From contig NZ_FPBO01000004.1 in the NCBI RefSeq assembly GCF_900116645.1, forward strand, positions 62,001-126,000: a DNA stretch of 64,000 nt, given 5' to 3'. The DNA comes from Pseudoduganella namucuonensis (GTDB lineage Bacteria > Pseudomonadota > Gammaproteobacteria > Burkholderiales > Burkholderiaceae_D). Below the pieces are notes generated by a model. That model did no database searches. It saw only the letters and a list, made by a program, of their open reading frames with translations, and was not told where the DNA came from. The position numbers and the translations under genes were made by a program. Shown here piece by piece: positions 42,087 to 51,857 of the stretch (position 1 is the first letter of the stretch; each line of letters opens with the position of its first letter).

Positions 42087-42851
42087 ATGCGCATTCCGCC
42101 GCTGCCGCTGGCCGCCGCCCTACTGACAAGCCTGGCCCACACCGCGCAGGCGGACACCACCGTGCCGGTCCGCGTGCTGGGCCAGGAGAGCATTCCGCCC
42201 AAATGGGTGCTGCGCGACGGCCGCGCCGAGGGCGTGTGTCCGGACATCCTGGCCGCCATGGAAAAGGCCGAACCCAGGCTGAGGTTCACCGGCCTCGACG
42301 ATTTACGCTCCGTCCCCGTCATCGAGCAAGGCCTGGAAACGGGCCGGGTGGCCGCCGCCTGTGGGCTGCTGGATTCGGAGCGCCGCCGCCGGATCGCGCT
42401 CCAGGCGGGCAAGCTGTACGTGGTGCGCCACCGGCTGGCGGCGGCCATCAACGACAAGGTGAGCGTGGAAACGATGGACGACCTGGTGCGCCTGAAGCCG
42501 CTGATCGCCACCTCGCGCGGCGCCGCTTATTCCGAGCAGTTGCGCAAGCTGGGCCTGCACGTGGACGACAGCACCGGCGACAACCTGACCAACCTGAAGA
42601 AAATCATCGCCGGCCACGGCCGCTTCATGTACATGAACGAGCTGACGCTGGGATGGATCATCCGCCGCCACAAGCTGCAGGACAAGGTGTACATCCTGCC
42701 GACGGTGATGAAGGAAGAGCCGATCTATTTCTGGATCAGTAAGAAAACCGATCCCGATACCGCGCGCCTGATGACCCAGGCGCTGCAAAAACTGGCGGCC
42801 AAGGGCGAACTGGCCCGCATTTACGAGCGCTGGGCCACCGCCCTTCCCTGA
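42087..42851 (+). CDS. periplasmic amino-acid-binding-like protein
   Basis: A 254-residue type-2 periplasmic binding protein with a signal peptide (MRIPPLPLAAALLTSLAHTA, cleaved near AQA). The fold is seen in RAEGVCPDILAAMEKAEP, VAAACGLLDSERRRRIAL and KLAAKGELARIYERWATALP, the last being typical of the SBP_bac_3 end. The ATG at 42087 follows GCAGGAGATTAAC, and a TACAAT -10 lies at 42063-42068. There is no permease nearby, as for the orphan at 20829. Confidence 0.85.
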   Translation: MRIPPLPLAAALLTSLAHTAQADTTVPVRVLGQESIPPKWVLRDGRAEGVCPDILAAMEKAEPRLRFTGLDDLRSVPVIEQGLETGRVAAACGLLDSERRRRIALQAGKLYVVRHRLAAAINDKVSVETMDDLVRLKPLIATSRGAAYSEQLRKLGLHVDDSTGDNLTNLKKIIAGHGRFMYMNELTLGWIIRRHKLQDKVYILPTVMKEEPIYFWISKKTDPDTARLMTQALQKLAAKGELARIYERWATALP

Positions 42852-42867
42852 CGTCCCTCGGCGTGGC

Positions 42868-43188
42868 TCAGTGCGGCGACACCAGCTTCAAGCCGAGGAT
42901 GCCGCAAGTAATCAGCGAAATGCAGAACAGGCGCAGCGCCCCGGACGGTTCGCCCAGCACCAGGATGCCGAACAGCGCCGTGCCCACCGTGCCGATACCG
43001 GTCCAGACCGCGTAAGCCGTGCCCAAGGGCAGCTCGCGCAACGCCAGCCCCAGCAAGCCGACGCTGCCGGCCATGGCGCCCAGCGTGGCCACCGATGGCA
43101 GCAGCCGGGTAAAGCCTTCCGTGTATTTCAAGCCCACGGCCCAGCCGATTTCCAGCAAACCGGCGATAAATAACAACACCCAGGACAT
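42868..43188 (-). CDS. sugE: SMR-family guanidinium exporter SugE/Gdx
   Basis: A 106-residue four-helix protein of the small multidrug resistance family. The sequence follows SugE closely: [20 protein letters not shown] (with the essential Glu13), [25 protein letters not shown] and GILVLGEP. In the Gdx subgroup the Glu exchanges guanidinium for protons across the inner membrane. Its leader has the two-hairpin guanidine-II riboswitch, directly supporting guanidinium export as the role. The ribosome site GCAAGGGGGAATC follows the second hairpin. Confidence 0.95.
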   Translation of the reverse strand: MSWVLLFIAGLLEIGWAVGLKYTEGFTRLLPSVATLGAMAGSVGLLGLALRELPLGTAYAVWTGIGTVGTALFGILVLGEPSGALRLFCISLITCGILGLKLVSPH

Positions 43189-43203
43189 GATTCCCCCTTG
43201 CAC

Positions 43204-43253
43204 GGCAAGGTCGTCCCCGCCCCACTGGCCCTTCAGCGCGAGGTCGTCCCCGC
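43204..43253 (-). promoter_or_regulatory. guanidine-II (mini-ykkC) riboswitch
   Basis: On the minus strand two hairpins with ACGA tetraloops lie just upstream of sugE. P1 is GCGGGGACGACCTCGC (43253-43238) and P2 is GGCGGGGACGACCTTGCC (43221-43204). Stems are 6 and 7 bp with G-T wobbles, separated by 16 bases. This is the defining structure of mini-ykkC, which binds guanidinium. P2 ends about 5 bases before the AAGGGGG ribosome site, so control is probably by freeing that site. Read on the plus strand the same bases give no gene. Confidence 0.93.
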
Positions 43254-43308
43254 AGGCAACGCCGGAAAGTATATCATTGCTGCAATATTTGCATCGTAGA
43301 GGACCCTT

Positions 43309-43668
43309 ATGCTGCTGCTTGCCCAAATCGTGACCGGCCTGGTGCTGCTGATCCACGTCTACATCGTGTTGCTGGAAACGGTGCTGTTCCGCACGCGCGG
43401 GCGCCGCGTGTTCGGCCTGTCGGCGGAAAAGGCGGAGATCGTGCAGCCGGCCATGTCCAACCAGGGTTGCTACAACGGTTTCCTGGTCGCCGCCCTGGCG
43501 GTGGGTTTCCTCCATCCGGATCCGGCGACCGCGCGCGCCTTCACCGTGTTCGGGCTGAGCTGCGTGGCGGTGGCGGGCCTGTGGGGCGCGGCCACCGTGT
43601 CGCGCCGCATCCTGTTCGTGCAGACGGTGCCGGCCGCCGTCGCGCTGCTGCTCCTCGGTCTGGCCTGA
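43309..43668 (+). CDS. DUF1304 membrane protein
   Basis: A 119-residue protein with four predicted helices ([63 protein letters not shown]). [11 protein letters not shown] is the DUF1304 signature. Function unknown. It is divergent from sugE; the spacer between them has the riboswitch and two dyads. The start follows AGAGGACCCTT. Confidence 0.85.
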   Translation: MLLLAQIVTGLVLLIHVYIVLLETVLFRTRGRRVFGLSAEKAEIVQPAMSNQGCYNGFLVAALAVGFLHPDPATARAFTVFGLSCVAVAGLWGAATVSRRILFVQTVPAAVALLLLGLA

Positions 43669-43713
43669 CCGCAAATCAGGACCCAAAAAGGCGCCGCCAG
43701 CGGGTTTTCCATT

Positions 43714-43735
43714 TATATCGTAAGATACCGATATA
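43714..43735. promoter_or_regulatory. putative ArsR-type operator
   Basis: TATATCG (43714-43720) and CGATATA (43729-43735) are a perfect 7-bp dyad with an 8-base spacer, AT-rich in a GC-rich region, 41 bases upstream of the predicted ArsR start. ArsR-type repressors bind such dyads over the promoter. This is the likely control site of the regulator-ene-reductase operon. Confidence 0.6.
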
Positions 43736-43776
43736 CACATCGAACCAATCCGATGCGTACATCGCTAGAGTCCAAT

Positions 43777-44079
43777 ATGAGCATAGACATCGACGCAATC
43801 CACAAGGCGCTGGCCAATCCGGTCCGGCGCCAGATCCTGGCCTGGCTGAAGCAGCCGGAAGCCTATTTCGCCGACCAGGCGCACCCGCTGACCTTCGGCG
43901 TGTGCGCCAGCCTGATCGACCAGCGCACCGGGCTGTCGCAATCGACCGTGTCGGCGCACCTGGCGACCTTGCAGAAGGCGGGACTGGTGACGGTCCAGCG
44001 GGTCGGACAGTGGAACTTTTTCAAGCGCAACGATGAAGTGATCCAGGGCTTTATTGACCATATGAATGAAGGCCTGTAG
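43777..44079 (+). CDS. ArsR-family transcriptional regulator
   Basis: A 100-residue winged-helix repressor: ALANPVRRQILAWLKQPEA (residues about 9-27), recognition helix LSQSTVSAHLATLQKAGLV, wing VTVQRVGQWNFF. No CxC metal-binding motif is seen, so it likely senses an organic or redox signal. It is read 24 bases before the ene-reductase gene, which it probably represses. The start at 43777 is preferred; an ATG at 43753 gives an extra MRTSLESN. Confidence 0.87.
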   Translation: MSIDIDAIHKALANPVRRQILAWLKQPEAYFADQAHPLTFGVCASLIDQRTGLSQSTVSAHLATLQKAGLVTVQRVGQWNFFKRNDEVIQGFIDHMNEGL

Positions 44080-44103
44080 CGGCCGCACTTTAAGGAACAC
44101 ATC

Positions 44104-45159
44104 ATGGCAAACCTGTTCGAACCGATCAAAATTGGCGACCTGACCCTGAACAACCGCGTCATCATGGCGCCGCTGACGCGTTCGCGCGCGGTGGGCGGCG
44201 AGCGCGTGCCCAACGCGCTGATGGCCGAATACTATGTGCAGCGCGCCTCCGCCGGGCTGATCCTGAGCGAGGCCACCGCCGTCACGCCGCAGGGCGTGGG
44301 CTACGCCGACACGCCGGGCATCTGGTCCGACGAACAGGTGGCCGGCTGGAAAGTGGTGACCGACGCCGTGCACGCCGCCGGCGGCAAGATCTTCCTGCAG
44401 CTGTGGCACGTGGGCCGCGTGTCCGATCCCCATTTCCTGAACGGCGAATTGCCGGTGGCGCCCAGCGCGATCGCGCCCAAGGGCCATGTCAGCCTGCTGC
44501 GTCCGCAGCGCGGGTACGTGACGCCGCGCGCGCTGGAAACGGACGAGATCCCCGGCATCGTCGCCGCCTACCGCAAGGGCGCGGAAAACGCCAAGCTGGC
44601 CGGCTTCGACGGCGTGGAGGTGCACGGCGCCAACGGTTACCTGCTGGACCAGTTCCTGCAGGACAGCACCAACCTGCGCGCCGACGCCTACGGCGGCCCG
44701 GTCGAGAACCGCGCGCGGCTGCTGCTGGAAGTGACGGACGCGTGCATCGAGGTGTGGGGCGCGGGCCGCGTCGGCGTGCACCTGGCGCCGCGCGCCGATT
44801 CGCACGACATGGGCGATTCCGACCCGGCCGCCACCTTCGGCTACGTGGCGCGCGAGTTGGGCAAGCGCGGCATCGCCTTCATCTGCGCGCGCGAAGCGGT
44901 GGGGGAGGACAGCCTGGGACCGCTGCTGAAGAAGGAGTTCGGCGGCATCTACATCGCCAACGAGAAAATGGACAAGGCGACGGCCGAGGGCATCATCGCC
45001 GCCGGCACCGCCGACGCCGTGGCCTGGGGCAAGGACTTCATCGCCAACCCCGACCTGCCGCGCCGCCTGCAGGCCGGCGCCGCGCTGAACCCGGCGCGTC
45101 CCGAAACGTTCTATCACTCGGGCGCCGAGGGCTACACGGACTACCCCGCCCTGGCGTAG
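44104..45159 (+). CDS. Old Yellow Enzyme family alkene reductase
   Basis: A 351-residue FMN TIM-barrel oxidoreductase of the NemA/OYE group. Motifs are NRVIMAPLTRSRA at the N-terminus, FLQLWHVGRVSDP, and GFDGVEVHGANGYLLDQFLQ (residues about 163-182, with the His-Asn substrate pair). It reduces alpha,beta-unsaturated carbonyls, maleimides or nitro compounds with NAD(P)H. In other bacteria similar enzymes are regulated by TetR-type NemR or by ArsR-type repressors; here the repressor is at 43777 and shares the operon. Confidence 0.95.
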   Translation: MANLFEPIKIGDLTLNNRVIMAPLTRSRAVGGERVPNALMAEYYVQRASAGLILSEATAVTPQGVGYADTPGIWSDEQVAGWKVVTDAVHAAGGKIFLQLWHVGRVSDPHFLNGELPVAPSAIAPKGHVSLLRPQRGYVTPRALETDEIPGIVAAYRKGAENAKLAGFDGVEVHGANGYLLDQFLQDSTNLRADAYGGPVENRARLLLEVTDACIEVWGAGRVGVHLAPRADSHDMGDSDPAATFGYVARELGKRGIAFICAREAVGEDSLGPLLKKEFGGIYIANEKMDKATAEGIIAAGTADAVAWGKDFIANPDLPRRLQAGAALNPARPETFYHSGAEGYTDYPALA

Positions 45160-45178
45160 TCGACGCGGGCCGTGCCCC

Positions 45179-45245
45179 AAGCGAACTGAGCCCCATTTGG
45201 TGACTCGGCGTCCCCGCCATGCCCCAAATGGGGCTCAGTTCGCTT
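45179..45245. repeat. perfect 22-bp inverted repeat between convergent genes
   Basis: Arms at 45179-45200 and 45224-45245 are exact reverse complements (left arm AAGCGAACTGAGCC onwards; right arm ends CTCAGTTCGCTT) with a 23-base loop. The right arm reaches the stop codon of the MBL-fold gene. No T tract lies on either side, so it is not a standard intrinsic terminator. It may be a bidirectional roadblock or a REP-like element. Confidence 0.85.
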
Positions 45246-46195
45246 CAGCGCGGCGCGGTGTAGTTGACGGGCACGAAGGTGTAGCCCTTGCCCTGCGCGC
45301 GCACGTGGCCGATGCCGGGGAACTGCAGGTGCGAGGCGCCGATCAGGTAGCCTTGCTTGGCGGCCTCGGCGAACGCGGCCTTGCGGTGCGCCAGCGCGGC
45401 CTTGCTGTCGACGTCGAAGTCGATCGTCACCGACGGGTCCTCGAACTGCACGGCCTGCACGTGCAGCAGGTCGCCCAGCAGCACCAGCTTCTGGCCCTTG
45501 CTTTCAATGACGTAAGTGGTGTGGCCCGGCGTGTGGCCGAAGCTGGTCACCGCCTTCACGCCCGGCACCAGCTCGGTGTTGCCCTCGAACGGGCTCAGCT
45601 TGCCCGCCTCGCTGTACGGCGACACCGAATTCATCGCGCCCTGGAAGTAGCCCTTCATCGCGGCGGGCGCCTTCTCCATGTTCACCTTGCTCAGCCAGAA
45701 ATCCGTGTCGTGCTTCTCCGCGCGCACCACGGCGTTCGGGAACACGGCCTTGCCGTCCGCGGCCAGGCCGCCCACGTGGTCGCTGTGCATGTGGCTGATG
45801 TAGATCTCGTCGACCTGCTCCGGCTGGTAGCCGGCCGCCTTCAGGTTGGCCACCAGCTTGCCCAAGGTGGGGCCGAACAGCTTGGCCGCGCCGGTGTCGA
45901 TCAGCACCAGCTTGCCGCCGGTGTTGACCAGGTAGCCGTTCACCGAGGTCTCCAGCGGCGCCTTCAGGAACGACTGGGCCAGCGCCTTGTTGGTCTTGGC
46001 GGCGTCCTGGTGCAGCAGCTTGTCGACCGGCAGGTCCACGGTGCCGTCGTTGAGCGCGGTCACCTCGAAGTCGCCCAGCATCATGCGGTAATAGCCCGGC
46101 GCCTGGCTCTTGGCCATGGGCGCGGCGGCCTGGACAGTGGCGCAGGCGGCCGCGATGGCGGCGAACAGGGCGAGGTGGCGTGTCTTCAGGATCAT
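45245..46195 (-). CDS. MBL-fold metallo-hydrolase, exported
   Basis: A 316-residue secreted protein with a signal peptide (RHLALFAAIAAACATVQAAA). It has the metallo-beta-lactamase fold: HMHSDHVGG (HxHxDH, about residue 124), FGHTPGHTTYVI (next His) and LLGDLLHVQ (Asp bridging). The sequence most resembles lactonase-like or sulfatase-like MBL proteins rather than true beta-lactamases. The start follows AAAAGGGGTAACC. Role unknown, perhaps hydrolysis of a periplasmic lactone or ester. Confidence 0.87.
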   Translation of the reverse strand: MILKTRHLALFAAIAAACATVQAAAPMAKSQAPGYYRMMLGDFEVTALNDGTVDLPVDKLLHQDAAKTNKALAQSFLKAPLETSVNGYLVNTGGKLVLIDTGAAKLFGPTLGKLVANLKAAGYQPEQVDEIYISHMHSDHVGGLAADGKAVFPNAVVRAEKHDTDFWLSKVNMEKAPAAMKGYFQGAMNSVSPYSEAGKLSPFEGNTELVPGVKAVTSFGHTPGHTTYVIESKGQKLVLLGDLLHVQAVQFEDPSVTIDFDVDSKAALAHRKAAFAEAAKQGYLIGASHLQFPGIGHVRAQGKGYTFVPVNYTAPR

Positions 46196-46294
46196 GGTTA
46201 CCCCTTTTATTTAGTGTTATGCGGAACGATAAGATAGCGTAAAAACCAATACTCTGTTGAGGCGGCTCAAAAACCACAAGCGAACTCGACGGTC

Positions 46295-46323
46295 TTGCCG
46301 CGCGCGGAAGGCGGCGATAGAAT
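46295..46323 (+). promoter_or_regulatory. putative sigma-70 promoter
   Basis: TTGCCG (46295-46300) and TAGAAT (46318-46323) are spaced by exactly 17 bases; 4 of 6 and 5 of 6 consensus matches. It would transcribe the acyltransferase at 46409 with a leader of about 78 bases. Confidence 0.6.
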
Positions 46324-46408
46324 GCCGGGCTCGGATTTTTCACGACGTGAAATGCCGTCCTGTCAACACTACTTATTTAGCAAGCGCCGCGCGAGAATGG
46401 AGACCGCC

Positions 46409-47017
46409 ATGGAAGATGAACTGAAGCCCGCGGCCCTGCCCCGCCTGGGCCAGCGCGTGGCGCTGCGGATGCTGAACCTATTCGGCTGGCGCATGCTGTG
46501 GCGTCCGCTGCCCGGTCCGCGCGGCATCGCGGTGATCTACCCGCACACGTCGAATTGGGACTTCATCATCGGCCTGTTCGGCAAATGGGCGCTGGATCTG
46601 CCGTTCCGCTGGCTGGCCAAGGATACTCTGTTCAGGATTCCCGTGCTGGGCAAGTGGTTCCACGCCATGGGCGGCGATCCGGTCGACCGCGGCGCCAAGA
46701 CCGGCATGATCCAGCGCCAAGCCGACCGCATGAACGCGGCCGACTGGTACTGGGTGGGCATCACACCCGAGGGCACACGCGGCTACCGGCCGAACTGGAA
46801 GAGCGGCTTCTACCACCTGGCGCTGGCGGCCAGGGTGCCGCTATGCCTGGTGTACATCGATTACCCCAACAAGGTGCTGGGAGTGCGGGACCATGTGTTC
46901 CTCACCGGCGACCAGGACACCGACATGGCGGCGATACGCGCCGGCTTCGCCGGCCACCAGGGACTGCATCCCGGGGACGCCGCCCCCATCGTGCTGCGGG
47001 AGCGGCGGCCGGACTAG
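46409..47017 (+). CDS. PlsC-like 1-acylglycerol-3-phosphate acyltransferase
   Basis: A 202-residue acyltransferase-fold protein. The catalytic HxxxxD box is in YPHTSNWDFI (about residue 45), the second motif in TLFRIPVLGKWFHAMGGDPV and the substrate-binding PEGTRG near residue 116. It has no long membrane helix at the start but is probably membrane-associated, acylating lysophosphatidic acid or a related alcohol. The ATG at 46409 has GGAG with 6 bases spacing; an ATG at 46397 is also possible. It is shorter than PlsC of the main pathway, so it may be an accessory enzyme. Confidence 0.82.
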   Translation: MEDELKPAALPRLGQRVALRMLNLFGWRMLWRPLPGPRGIAVIYPHTSNWDFIIGLFGKWALDLPFRWLAKDTLFRIPVLGKWFHAMGGDPVDRGAKTGMIQRQADRMNAADWYWVGITPEGTRGYRPNWKSGFYHLALAARVPLCLVYIDYPNKVLGVRDHVFLTGDQDTDMAAIRAGFAGHQGLHPGDAAPIVLRERRPD

Positions 47018-47019
47018 GT

Positions 47020-47610
47020 TTACGCGGCCAGCATCAGCATGCCGGTGGCGGCGATGCCGGCGCCGGCGGCGCGCACCATGCCGCCTTCGGCCGCGCGGCC
47101 GAACCAGCGTCCCGCCGCCATCAGCAGCGCGCTCGCGGCCAGGAAGCCGGCGGCGCTGGCCACCTGCGGCAGTTCATGGCCGTGCGCGTTGCCGTGCAGG
47201 ACCGCGAAGGCCGCGACCATCACCGCGCCCGCCATCGCCGGCAGGCGCGCCGCCATCGCGATCAGCGCGCCGATCAACGCGACCGTGGCGGCGATGCCGG
47301 TCTCCAGTCCGGGCACCGTCACCCCCGCCACGCCGCCCAGGGCGCCCAGCAGCATCGCGGCCAGGAACACCTTGGGCAGATGCGCGCCTTGCGGCTGGCG
47401 CACGCTCCAGATGCCGGCCGCCGTCATGGCCAGCAAGTGGTCGAAGCCCGTGAACGGGTGCGCGAAGCCGGCCAGCGCCTGCTCCCCCAGGCCGGTGGCG
47501 GTGGCGGCGATGGCGTGCGCGGCGGACGGGTGGGCCAGCGCGCTCGCGCTGGCGGCGGCGCCGGTGGCGGCGACCAGCGCCAGCAATGCGGTACGAACGG
47601 CGGGTTTCAT
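47020..47610 (-). CDS. ureJ: HupE/UreJ family protein
   Basis: A 196-residue membrane protein with a signal-like N-terminus and about six helices. The conserved [12 protein letters not shown] (about residue 51) and [12 protein letters not shown] (about 138) histidines mark the HupE/UreJ family, which is thought to transport or assist nickel. It overlaps the ureG gene by 4 bases and ends the urease operon, so nickel supply to urease is the likely role. Confidence 0.93.
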   Translation of the reverse strand: MKPAVRTALLALVAATGAAASASALAHPSAAHAIAATATGLGEQALAGFAHPFTGFDHLLAMTAAGIWSVRQPQGAHLPKVFLAAMLLGALGGVAGVTVPGLETGIAATVALIGALIAMAARLPAMAGAVMVAAFAVLHGNAHGHELPQVASAAGFLAASALLMAAGRWFGRAAEGGMVRAAGAGIAATGMLMLAA

Positions 47611-48242
47611 GCGGACTCCTTCTTGTTGGCCGGCCCCAGCAGGCCTTGTTCACGGATAAAGTCGATCACGTCGCCCACCCCTTCCCCGCTGCGCAGGTTG
47701 GTGAAGAAGAAGGGACGCGCGCCGCGCATGCGCTTGGCGTCCCGCGCCATGATGTCGAGATTGGCGCCGACGTGCGGCGCGAGGTCGGTCTTGTTGATGA
47801 TCAGCAGGTCCGAGCGCGTGATGCCCGGGCCTCCCTTGCGCGGGATCTTCTCGCCGCCGGCCACGTCGATCACGTAGATCGTCAGGTCCGACAGTTCCGG
47901 GCTGAAGGTGGCGGCCAGGTTGTCGCCGCCGGATTCCACCAGGATCAGGTCCAGGTCGGGAAAATCGGCCTGCATGCGGGCGATCGCCTCCAGGTTGATC
48001 GACGCGTCCTCGCGGATCGCCGTGTGCGGGCAGCCGCCGGTCTCCACGCCCATCAGGCGCTCGGCCGGCAAGGCGTCCGCGCGCAGCAGGATCTCCATGT
48101 CCTCCTTGGTGTAGATGTCGTTGGTGATGACGGCCATGTCGTAGTGGTCGCGCATGCCCTTGCACAGCATTTCGCACAGCGCGGTCTTGCCGGAGCCGAC
48201 CGGGCCGCCGATGCCGACGCGCAGCGGGTTGGATGTGTTCAT
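47607..48242 (-). CDS. ureG: urease accessory GTPase UreG
   Basis: A 211-residue SIMIBI-class GTPase that drives nickel insertion into the urease apoenzyme together with UreD, UreF and UreE. The P-loop [12 protein letters not shown] is at residues about 11-22. ESGGDNLAA and [12 protein letters not shown] are the other nucleotide and metal motifs, and [12 protein letters not shown] is the conserved metal loop. The ribosome site AAAAAGGAACACGTC precedes 48242. Confidence 0.97.
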   Translation of the reverse strand: MNTSNPLRVGIGGPVGSGKTALCEMLCKGMRDHYDMAVITNDIYTKEDMEILLRADALPAERLMGVETGGCPHTAIREDASINLEAIARMQADFPDLDLILVESGGDNLAATFSPELSDLTIYVIDVAGGEKIPRKGGPGITRSDLLIINKTDLAPHVGANLDIMARDAKRMRGARPFFFTNLRSGEGVGDVIDFIREQGLLGPANKKESA

Positions 48243-48255
48243 GACGTGTTCCTTT

Positions 48256-48939
48256 TTATGATCTGTATAGTCGGCTGTACTGTATTTCGTGGCGCATGGA
48301 CAGCAGCGACAGGCCGGGCGACCAGTTGCTCATGTCCTCGTCGGCGATGGCTTGCGCCACCAGCGCGGCGGCCTCGATCTCGGGCCGCAGCGACAGCAGC
48401 ATGCGCTGCCCGGCCACCTGCCCCAGCGGCACGGACTTGACGCACACCAGCACCTGGTTCTCGGCCCAGGCGAACAGCATGGCCAGCAGCGCCTCCTGGT
48501 GCGGGATGTCGAGCGCGGCGACCGCGCAGGCGTAGGCCACGGGCAGCGCCAGCTCCGCCTCGGGCGGCAACATGGCCGTGATGTCGGCGTCGGCGATGCC
48601 CAGTTCGGAGACCAGGCGGGACAGGGAAAAGCCCATCTGCACGGTCTCGGCGCGGAATTCGGCGGTGTCGCGCGAGGCCAGGAAACGCTCGCTCCACTCG
48701 GCCACGGCGGCGGCGTCGCGGCGGGTGAAGGCGCGCATCAGGCGCCAGTTGACGGGGGCCTCCCAGGGGGCCATCACTTCGCGCAGGTGGCGGGCGATCC
48801 AGGCGCGGGCGGTGTCGGCGTCGCGCACCTCGCCCGCCTCCAGCGCCGCCTCCAGGCCCTGCGAGTAGCTGTAGGCGCCGATCGGCAGCGCGGGGCTGGC
48901 GAATTGGAGCAGGTGCAGCAGCGCGGACGCTTGCATCAT
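48256..48939 (-). CDS. ureF: urease accessory protein UreF
   Basis: A 227-residue all-helical UreF. Diagnostic segments are [20 protein letters not shown] (residues about 15-34) and the C-terminal end [11 protein letters not shown], which contacts UreG and UreD. The start is the first of a tandem ATGATG at 48939, which overlaps the ureE stop (ATGA). It forms the UreD-F-G complex that regulates GTP use. Confidence 0.96.
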   Translation of the reverse strand: MMQASALLHLLQFASPALPIGAYSYSQGLEAALEAGEVRDADTARAWIARHLREVMAPWEAPVNWRLMRAFTRRDAAAVAEWSERFLASRDTAEFRAETVQMGFSLSRLVSELGIADADITAMLPPEAELALPVAYACAVAALDIPHQEALLAMLFAWAENQVLVCVKSVPLGQVAGQRMLLSLRPEIEAAALVAQAIADEDMSNWSPGLSLLSMRHEIQYSRLYRS

Positions 48940-49454
48940 GCGGACGCGTCCCCCGGGCGGTGGATCTTCTGGCGCAGCGGAATCGGCGCCAGCGGGTGGC
49001 CGTGCTCGTGGCCATGGCCGTGGCCCCCGCCGTAGGCGCCGGACTCCGGCTCGAACGCGGCCATCTCCTCGGCCACCGCCGCGCCCAGGCCGTGCAGCAT
49101 GTCCTTCAGCACCGCGTCCGCGCGGATGCGCAGGAAGCCGTCGCCCACCTGCGCCTGCGTGTGGCGGTTGCCGAGGTGGAAGGCGCAGCGCAGCAGGGTC
49201 AGGGCGTCGGCGCAGGTGACCTTGTAGGTCGGCTCGCGCGCGGCGACCACTTGCACCACCACCGACCGGTCCTCGCCGGCCAGCAGGTCGCCGTCGCGCA
49301 GCACGGTGCCGCGCGCGGTGAACACGGCCGCCTCCTCGCCGCTGCTGAGGGTGGCGCGCAGGCGGCATTTTTCGCGCAGTTCGTACGGCAGCACCAGTTG
49401 CGCCGCGATCTTGCCCGCCTCGGCGGCGGCCAGCTTGGTGTGTAGGGTGAGCAT
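48936..49454 (-). CDS. ureE: urease nickel metallochaperone UreE
   Basis: A 172-residue UreE with N-terminal domain (AAQLVLPYELREKCRLRATL), C-terminal metal-binding domain (LTLLRCAFHLGNRHTQAQV, with the conserved interface His) and a His-rich tail GGGHGHGHEHGH that binds several nickel ions. It delivers Ni2+ to UreG. It overlaps ureF by 4 bases and begins 11 bases after the ureC stop. Confidence 0.97.
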   Translation of the reverse strand: MLTLHTKLAAAEAGKIAAQLVLPYELREKCRLRATLSSGEEAAVFTARGTVLRDGDLLAGEDRSVVVQVVAAREPTYKVTCADALTLLRCAFHLGNRHTQAQVGDGFLRIRADAVLKDMLHGLGAAVAEEMAAFEPESGAYGGGHGHGHEHGHPLAPIPLRQKIHRPGDASA

Positions 49455-49465
49455 GCGGGGCCTCG

Positions 49466-51166
<1,701 letters not shown>

Positions 51167-51167
51167 G

Positions 51168-51494
51168 TCAGGATTTGGGTGGGTTGTCTTGCAGTTTGCC
51201 GTTGACGGCGCCGCTGAAGCCGTAGACCTCGCGGTCGCCGCTGAGCTTCACCAGTTCCACGGTGCGCTGCTGGCCGGGCTCGAAGCGCACGGCGGTGCCG
51301 GCGGCGATGTTCAGCCGCATGCCGTAGGCCTTCCAGCGCTCGAAGGCGAGCGCGGTGTTCACTTCGAAGAAATGGAAATGCGATCCAACTTGGATGGGAC
51401 GGTCGCCGCGGTTGGCGACGACGACGGAGACGGTTTCGCGGCCTGTGTTGAGGCCGATTTCGCCTTCCTCGAGCAAGTATTCACCAGGGGTCAT
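51168..51494 (-). CDS. ureB: urease beta subunit
   Basis: A 108-residue UreB with the usual opening [20 protein letters not shown] and [10 protein letters not shown] (about residue 37). It is separate from ureA, as in most proteobacteria. The start follows AAGAAGGAGCACATC. The stop is 2 bases from the ureC start, so translation is coupled. Confidence 0.98.
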   Translation of the reverse strand: MTPGEYLLEEGEIGLNTGRETVSVVVANRGDRPIQVGSHFHFFEVNTALAFERWKAYGMRLNIAAGTAVRFEPGQQRTVELVKLSGDREVYGFSGAVNGKLQDNPPKS

Positions 51495-51528
51495 GATGTG
51501 CTCCTTCTTTCTTGCTGATAAAACGTAT

Positions 51529-51831
51529 TCAGGGTATCGGATGGTGGACGGTCACCAGCTTGCTGCCGTCCGGGAATGTGGCTTCGACCTGGATGTCGGG
51601 GATCATTTCGGGCACGCCCTCCATCACGTCGGCGCGGGCCAGGATGCGCGTGCCTTCGGACATCAGCTCGGCCACGGTCTTGCCGTCGCGCGCGCCCTCC
51701 ATGATGGCGGCGCTGATCAGCGCCACCGCCTCCGGGTAGTTCAGTTTCAGGCCGCGCGCGCGGCGCCGCTCGGCCAGCAGGCCGGCGGTGAATATCAGCA
51801 GCTTGTCTTTTTCGCGTGGTGTCAGGTCCAT
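51529..51831 (-). CDS. ureA: urease gamma subunit
   Basis: A 100-residue Ure[21 protein letters not shown] at the start, [20 protein letters not shown] in the middle and VHHPIP at the end, exactly the family length. It is followed by ureB 34 bases downstream. The ATG at 51831 follows AAGGAAGACC. Confidence 0.98.
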   Translation of the reverse strand: MDLTPREKDKLLIFTAGLLAERRRARGLKLNYPEAVALISAAIMEGARDGKTVAELMSEGTRILARADVMEGVPEMIPDIQVEATFPDGSKLVTVHHPIP

Positions 51832-51857
51832 GGTCTTCCTTGTGTCCAGGGGCGCCG

